DNA of 56,112 nt. Source: Zoogloea sp. (GTDB lineage Bacteria > Pseudomonadota > Gammaproteobacteria > Burkholderiales > Rhodocyclaceae). The notes beneath the pieces are model-generated. The model was not told where the DNA came from. It saw only the letters and a list, made by a program, of their open reading frames with translations, and did no database searches. Numbering within the stretch: the first letter of the stretch is position 1; each line of letters begins with the position of its first letter. The position numbers and the translations under genes are program-made. Location: NCBI GenBank assembly GCA_009026175.1, contig WBTZ01000012.1, positions 1 to 56,112 of the forward strand. The letters are read 5' to 3'. Below are positions 52,380 through 56,112 of this stretch, in pieces.

Positions 52380-53909
52380 CTATTCCCGCAGCAGCGCCCG
52401 CAATTCCGTCTTGAGGACCTTGCCGTAATTGTTCTTCGGCAGGGCGGCCACGAAACGGTATTCCTTGGGGCGCTTGAAGCGGGCGATATGGGCCAGGCAA
52501 TGCTGGTCCAGCGCCTCGGCACCCACGCCGGCGTGGCCGTCCTCGAGCACCACGAAAGCCACCACGGACTCGCCCCATTCCGCGTCGCGACGCCCGATCA
52601 CCGACACCTCGCGCACCGCCGGGTGGGCGATCAGCGCCTCCTCCACCTCCCGCGGGTAGATGTTGGTGCCACCGGAGATGATGACGTCCTTGGAGCGGTC
52701 GCGCAGGGTCACGAAACCATGGGAATCCATCGAGCCCAGGTCGCCGGTCCACAGCCAGCCATCGCGCAGGGCGCTGGCCGTGGCCGCCGGGTTGCGCCAG
52801 TAGCCGGCCATCACCGTATCGCCGCGCACCACCACCTCGCCCACCTCGTCATTGGCCAGTTGCTGACCTTCGGGGTCGACGATGCGCACCTCCACCAGGG
52901 CCTGGGCCACCCCCACCGATGCAATCCACGCTGGCCAGGCCGCCTCGCTGCGGTCGGCCAGCACACTGCGGGAGAGGGCCGTGATGGTCATCGGCGACTC
53001 GCCCTGGCCGTAGATCTGCACGAAGCGCGGCCCCATGCTGTCGAGGGCGGCGCGGATGTCATCGGCGTACATCGGGCCGCCGCCGTAGATGATGGTCTGG
53101 AAGCCGGATGGATCGGCCTTCTCCGCCTTCACCCGGTCCACCAGCCGGCGCACCATGGTGGGCGCCGCAAACAGGCACAGGCGCCCGACCCGGCGGGACA
53201 GGTGGAGCAGCTCCTCGGGCTCGAAACCGCCCGACGCGGGGATCACATGGCGACAGCCCCGCAGCACGTAGGGAAAGCTGTACAGCCCGGCGCCGTGGGA
53301 CATGGGCGCCGCGTACACCACTGCGTCGTCCGCGTGCACCGGGTCCACATCCATGAAGAAGCAGGCCGTCATGGCCTGCAGGTTGCGGTGGCTGAGCATC
53401 ACGCCCTTGGGCTGGCCGGTGGTGCCCGAGGTATAGAACAGCCAGGCCAGGTCGTCCGGGGCGCGGTCCTGCACCGGGATGGCCAGGGCCGACACGGCGC
53501 GCAGGTAATGGCCATCGCCGGGCACCAGCAGGGGCACGGGCGCCGCGCCCCCGGCGAGAGCCGGGGCCAGCCCGCCGGCCAGTTCCGCCGACACGCAGAC
53601 CAGCCGGGCCTCGGCGTTGCCGATGATCCAGGCCGCCTCGCGGGGGTGCAGCTTGGCGTTGATGGGCACGGCCACCAGGCCCGCCCACAGCACGCCATAC
53701 AGGCACTCCATGTACTCCGGCGTGTTGCCCATGAAGATCGCCACCCGCGCTCCGGGCTCGAGGCCCAGGTTGTGGCGCAGGTAGCCGGCCAGCCGCGCGG
53801 ACCGGGCGGCCAGGGCCGCGTAGGTGTGCATGCAGCGCTCGCCGACCAGCAGCGCCGGACGCTCCGGGAAGCTGCGGGCGGAACGGGCGAGGATGTGGGC
53901 CAGGTTCAT
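52380..53909 (-). CDS. AMP-forming acyl-CoA ligase, probable benzoylacetate-CoA ligase
   Basis: 509 residues of the ANL superfamily: P-loop FYTSGTTGQPKGVMLS, QIYGQGESPM, WLWTGDLGSMDSHGFV, RDRSKDVIISGGTNIYPREV and catalytic Lys in KNNYGKVLKTELR. It forms acyl-AMP then acyl-CoA. Its place behind a thiolase and near apc suggests activation of benzoylacetate (a Bal-like role), but the substrate pocket cannot be read with confidence. The ATG at 53909 overlaps the thiolase stop by 4 bp (ATGA). The last gene of its operon, it ends 148 bp before the scoA promoter. Confidence 0.85.
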   Translation of the reverse strand: MNLAHILARSARSFPERPALLVGERCMHTYAALAARSARLAGYLRHNLGLEPGARVAIFMGNTPEYMECLYGVLWAGLVAVPINAKLHPREAAWIIGNAEARLVCVSAELAGGLAPALAGGAAPVPLLVPGDGHYLRAVSALAIPVQDRAPDDLAWLFYTSGTTGQPKGVMLSHRNLQAMTACFFMDVDPVHADDAVVYAAPMSHGAGLYSFPYVLRGCRHVIPASGGFEPEELLHLSRRVGRLCLFAAPTMVRRLVDRVKAEKADPSGFQTIIYGGGPMYADDIRAALDSMGPRFVQIYGQGESPMTITALSRSVLADRSEAAWPAWIASVGVAQALVEVRIVDPEGQQLANDEVGEVVVRGDTVMAGYWRNPAATASALRDGWLWTGDLGSMDSHGFVTLRDRSKDVIISGGTNIYPREVEEALIAHPAVREVSVIGRRDAEWGESVVAFVVLEDGHAGVGAEALDQHCLAHIARFKRPKEYRFVAALPKNNYGKVLKTELRALLRE

Positions 53910-55072
53910 TTCGCTCTCTCCAGGATGCTCACATAGTTGGCCACGGCGGCGCCCCCCATGTTGAAGACGCCGCCGAGGCGGGGACTGTCCACCTGCATGT
54001 CGCCGGCCTCCCCGGCCAGTTGCATGGCCGCCAGCACGTGCATCGACACGCCGGTGGCACCGATGGGATGGCCCTTGGCCTTGAGGCCGCCGGACAGGTT
54101 GACCGGCAGAGCCCCGCCGGGCAGCACCGTGCCGTCGGCCAGGCGGTCGGCGCCCCGCCCCGGCCGCGCCAGGCCCATCGCCTCGTAGGTCAGCAGTTCG
54201 GCAATGGTGAAGCAATCATGCACCTCGGCAAAGGACAGGTCGGTGACGCGGCAGCCAGCCCCGGCCAGGGCCGTCCCCCAGGCCCGCCGCGGCCCCTCGA
54301 AGCTCAGCAGGTCGCGCCGGGAGATCGGCAGGAAGTCATTCACCTGGGCCCGCGCCCGGAAGCGGATGGCCCGCGCCGCCCGGGCCAGCAGGGACTCGTC
54401 GGCCAGCACCAGGGCGGCCGCCCCGTCGGAGACCAGGGAGCAGTCGGTCTTGCGCAGCGGTCCGGCGATACGCGGGTTGCGCTCGGAAACCGTGTTGCAG
54501 AACGCAAAGCCCAGGTCGCGGCGCATCTGGGCCCAGGGGTTGCGGGTGCCGTTGGCGTGGTTCTTGGCGGCGATGCGGGCCAGGGTGGGGGCGTGATCGC
54601 CGTAGGCATCGAAGTAGGCCTGGGCCAGATCGCCGAACAGGCCCGGGAAGCTCATGCCGCAGGCGGCTTCTTCCTTCACGTAGGACGCCGACCCCAGGAT
54701 GCGGGTCACCTCGGGCCCGGAAACACCGGTCATCTTCTCGGCCCCCACTACCAGGGCCAGGCCGGCGCGGCCCGACTCGATGGCGTCGCAGGCCGCGAAC
54801 ACCGCCGCCGCCCCCGAAGCGCAGGCGTTCTCGACCCGGGTGGCCGGGCACCAGCGCAGCCGCGGATCCGCCTGCAGGACCAGTGAAGAACAGAAGATCT
54901 CCGGCACGAAGCCACCGTTGAGCTGGCCCAGCCAGATCCCGTCCACCTCGGCCCCGTCCACCTGCGCGTGGGCCAGGGCGTCGCGGCTCACCTGCACGAT
55001 CAGGTCTTCCAGCGACAGGCCGTCCAGCCGTCCGAAGGGCGAATGAGCCCAGCCGATGATGCATACCCCCAT
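53906..55072 (-). CDS. Thiolase-family protein (SCP-x type), probable benzoylacetyl-CoA thiolase
   Basis: 388 residues of the SCP2/SCPx thiolase branch: catalytic Cys in RVENACASGAAAV, AEVHDCFTIAELLTYEAMGL, LSGGLKAKGHPIGATGVSMH and FNMGGAAVANYVSI. It lacks the second Cys of classical CxG thiolases, as is usual in this branch. It would cleave benzoylacetyl-CoA with CoA to benzoyl-CoA and acetyl-CoA. The ATG at 55072 has AGGAGG upstream. It is the first gene of a two-gene operon with the ligase and has a sigma-54 promoter at 55135-55150. Confidence 0.87.
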   Translation of the reverse strand: MGVCIIGWAHSPFGRLDGLSLEDLIVQVSRDALAHAQVDGAEVDGIWLGQLNGGFVPEIFCSSLVLQADPRLRWCPATRVENACASGAAAVFAACDAIESGRAGLALVVGAEKMTGVSGPEVTRILGSASYVKEEAACGMSFPGLFGDLAQAYFDAYGDHAPTLARIAAKNHANGTRNPWAQMRRDLGFAFCNTVSERNPRIAGPLRKTDCSLVSDGAAALVLADESLLARAARAIRFRARAQVNDFLPISRRDLLSFEGPRRAWGTALAGAGCRVTDLSFAEVHDCFTIAELLTYEAMGLARPGRGADRLADGTVLPGGALPVNLSGGLKAKGHPIGATGVSMHVLAAMQLAGEAGDMQVDSPRLGGVFNMGGAAVANYVSILERAK

Positions 55073-55421
55073 GTTGCCTCCTTCTCTTTGCTTGTCGGGT
55101 GATGGCCCGCGGCAGCGGGCCCCGCAGGGCACATGGCAAGGGGCATGCCATCCGGCCCGCGGGACGACGGCGCCTTCAAGCTCCTGAATAGGTGTCGGCC
55201 TGACCGGTGGCGTGCGCGCCGCAGATCGGTTTCCGGACACCCGCCCACCCGCCATCGACCGCTTCCCGGACAGGCGCGTGGTCACTCCCGGCCGCCCATC
55301 CCGGCAGCCATGCGGCTCACCGGCCGGCCTACCGCCGTGGCACGACCCTTGCCAGCATCCAGGCCTGCCGGCGGCACGCGGTGCTGCACGCACGGCCCGA
55401 CAAGAACGACAGGAGACACCC
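55073..55421. other. Intergenic region between thiolase and cobW-like genes
   Basis: This 349-bp, G+C-rich gap holds the thiolase sigma-54 promoter and two CCGGACA elements. I see no clear promoter or zinc-regulator box for the rightward gene and no coding sequence. Confidence 0.5.
55135..55150 (-). promoter_or_regulatory. Sigma-54 promoter of the thiolase-ligase operon
   Basis: The minus strand reads TGGCATGCCCCTTGCC with correct GG-N10-GC and TTGC. It lies 63 bp upstream of the thiolase start. Two CCGGACA elements lie 80-120 bp upstream (about 55232 and 55267). Confidence 0.78.
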
Positions 55422-56112
55422 ATGAACACACCGCTCCCCGTGGACCGCATTCCGGTCAGCGTCCTCACCGGCTTTCTAGGCGCCGGCAAGACCACCCTCC
55501 TCAACGCCCTGATGGGCGACCCGGCGATGGCCGGCACCGCCCTGCTGATCAACGAGTTCGGCGCGGTGGGCGTCGACCACCACCTGGTCGAGAAGATCGA
55601 CGAGAGCACCCTGCTGCTGGATTCGGGCTGCATCTGCTGCAGCGTGCAGGGCGACCTGGTCAAGGCCCTCAGGACCTTGCACCAGCGCAACGCCCGCCGG
55701 GAGATCCCGCCGCTGCGCAGGGTGGTCATCGAGACAACCGGCCTGGCCGACCCGGTGCCGGTGGTCTACACGCTGATGGAGGAACGCTTCGTCTCCGCCC
55801 GCTACGTCTGCGACGGCGTGCTGACGGCGGTGGACTGCACCCACGCCGCGGCCCAGCTCGACAGCCACCGGGAGGCGGTACGCCAGGTGGCCCTGGCCGA
55901 CCGCCTGCTGCTGACCAAGACCGACCTCGCCGACTCCGCCATGCTAGCCCGCCTGGCGGCGCGCCTGCAGGCCCTCAACCCCGGCGCGCCGCGCATCCCG
56001 GTGCGCCACGGCCGGATCGCCCCGGCCCAGTTGTTCGGCAGCGGCCTGTACGCGGACGGCCAGCGCACGGCCGGCAAGCTCCCCGACGTGGCCGCCTGGC
56101 TCGGTGAGGAGA
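55422..56112 (+). CDS. CobW/COG0523-family GTPase, putative metallochaperone (cut by window edge)
   Basis: About 230 residues are visible; the C-terminal domain is outside the window. GFLGAGKTTLLNALMG is the P-loop, GCICCSVQGDLVKALR holds the CxCC metal motif, and VIETTGLADPVPVV and LLLTKTDLAD are switch and G4 motifs. Members insert or deliver zinc or cobalt to target enzymes. AGGAGAC lies 6 bp before the ATG. It points away from the thiolase operon. The family has many subtypes (YeiR, YjiA, ZigA), and I cannot choose among them. Confidence 0.87.
   Translation, partial: MNTPLPVDRIPVSVLTGFLGAGKTTLLNALMGDPAMAGTALLINEFGAVGVDHHLVEKIDESTLLLDSGCICCSVQGDLVKALRTLHQRNARREIPPLRRVVIETTGLADPVPVVYTLMEERFVSARYVCDGVLTAVDCTHAAAQLDSHREAVRQVALADRLLLTKTDLADSAMLARLAARLQALNPGAPRIPVRHGRIAPAQLFGSGLYADGQRTAGKLPDVAAWLGEE

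Overview
The window reads as chromosomal DNA of a high-G+C betaproteobacterium, most likely Rhodocyclales (Aromatoleum/Azoarcus/Thauera-like). This is inferred from a glnK-amtB unit, a five-subunit acetophenone-carboxylase-type operon, DUF1302/DUF1329/RND gene sets and abundant sigma-54 control. I saw no rRNA, insertion sequence, phage or CRISPR array. Nearly all genes lie on the minus strand in tightly overlapping operons.

Layout: (1) 1-5.4 kb: partial purU, an XRE-cupin regulator, then glnK-amtB followed by a soluble chemoreceptor fused to a solute-binding domain, all behind a sigma-54 promoter; tRNA-Gly and tRNA-Thr. (2) 5.4-10.7 kb: MacB/LolCDE-like ABC transporter, LolA-like protein and outer-membrane protein operon, with a divergent AraC regulator. 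(3) 10.8-13.1 kb: one 773-residue protein joining a cyclic-nucleotide-binding domain, acetate kinase and PduL phosphotransacylase. (4) 13.3-16.5 kb: HvfABC/bufferin-type modified-peptide operon (precursor, MNIO enzyme, DUF2063 partner, DoxX) with its own ECF sigma and anti-sigma factors. (5) 16.7-31.5 kb: YitT membrane protein, MarR regulator, hemerythrin, a livKH(MG)F transporter with a natural LivM-LivG fusion, a tandem tautomerase, and a complete iacHABICDEFG cluster for aerobic indole-3-acetate breakdown. (6) 31.9-38.4 kb: YCF48-like, RND/MMPL, DUF1302 and DUF1329 operon, probably envelope transport of hydrophobic compounds. (7) 39-55.1 kb: ZIP transporter, apcABCDE, an AcoR-like sigma-54 activator, CoA-transferase, acyl-CoA ligase and thiolase, which together would take acetophenone through benzoylacetate and benzoylacetyl-CoA to benzoyl-CoA and acetyl-CoA. 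(8) A partial CobW/COG0523 GTPase at the right edge.

The main unifying observation is regulatory. Eight sites match the sigma-54 GG-N10-GC promoter core, each upstream of an operon and on the correct strand. The apcA and scoA promoters share two motif types upstream: CCGTCCGGA(G/T)GACGG and GTCCGGA(T/A)TCCGG. The iacH and livK leaders share the exact 15-mer TTCACGTGATTTTTC, each about 100 bp downstream of a sigma-54-like promoter. Product names come from reading motifs and gene order; no database search was run.
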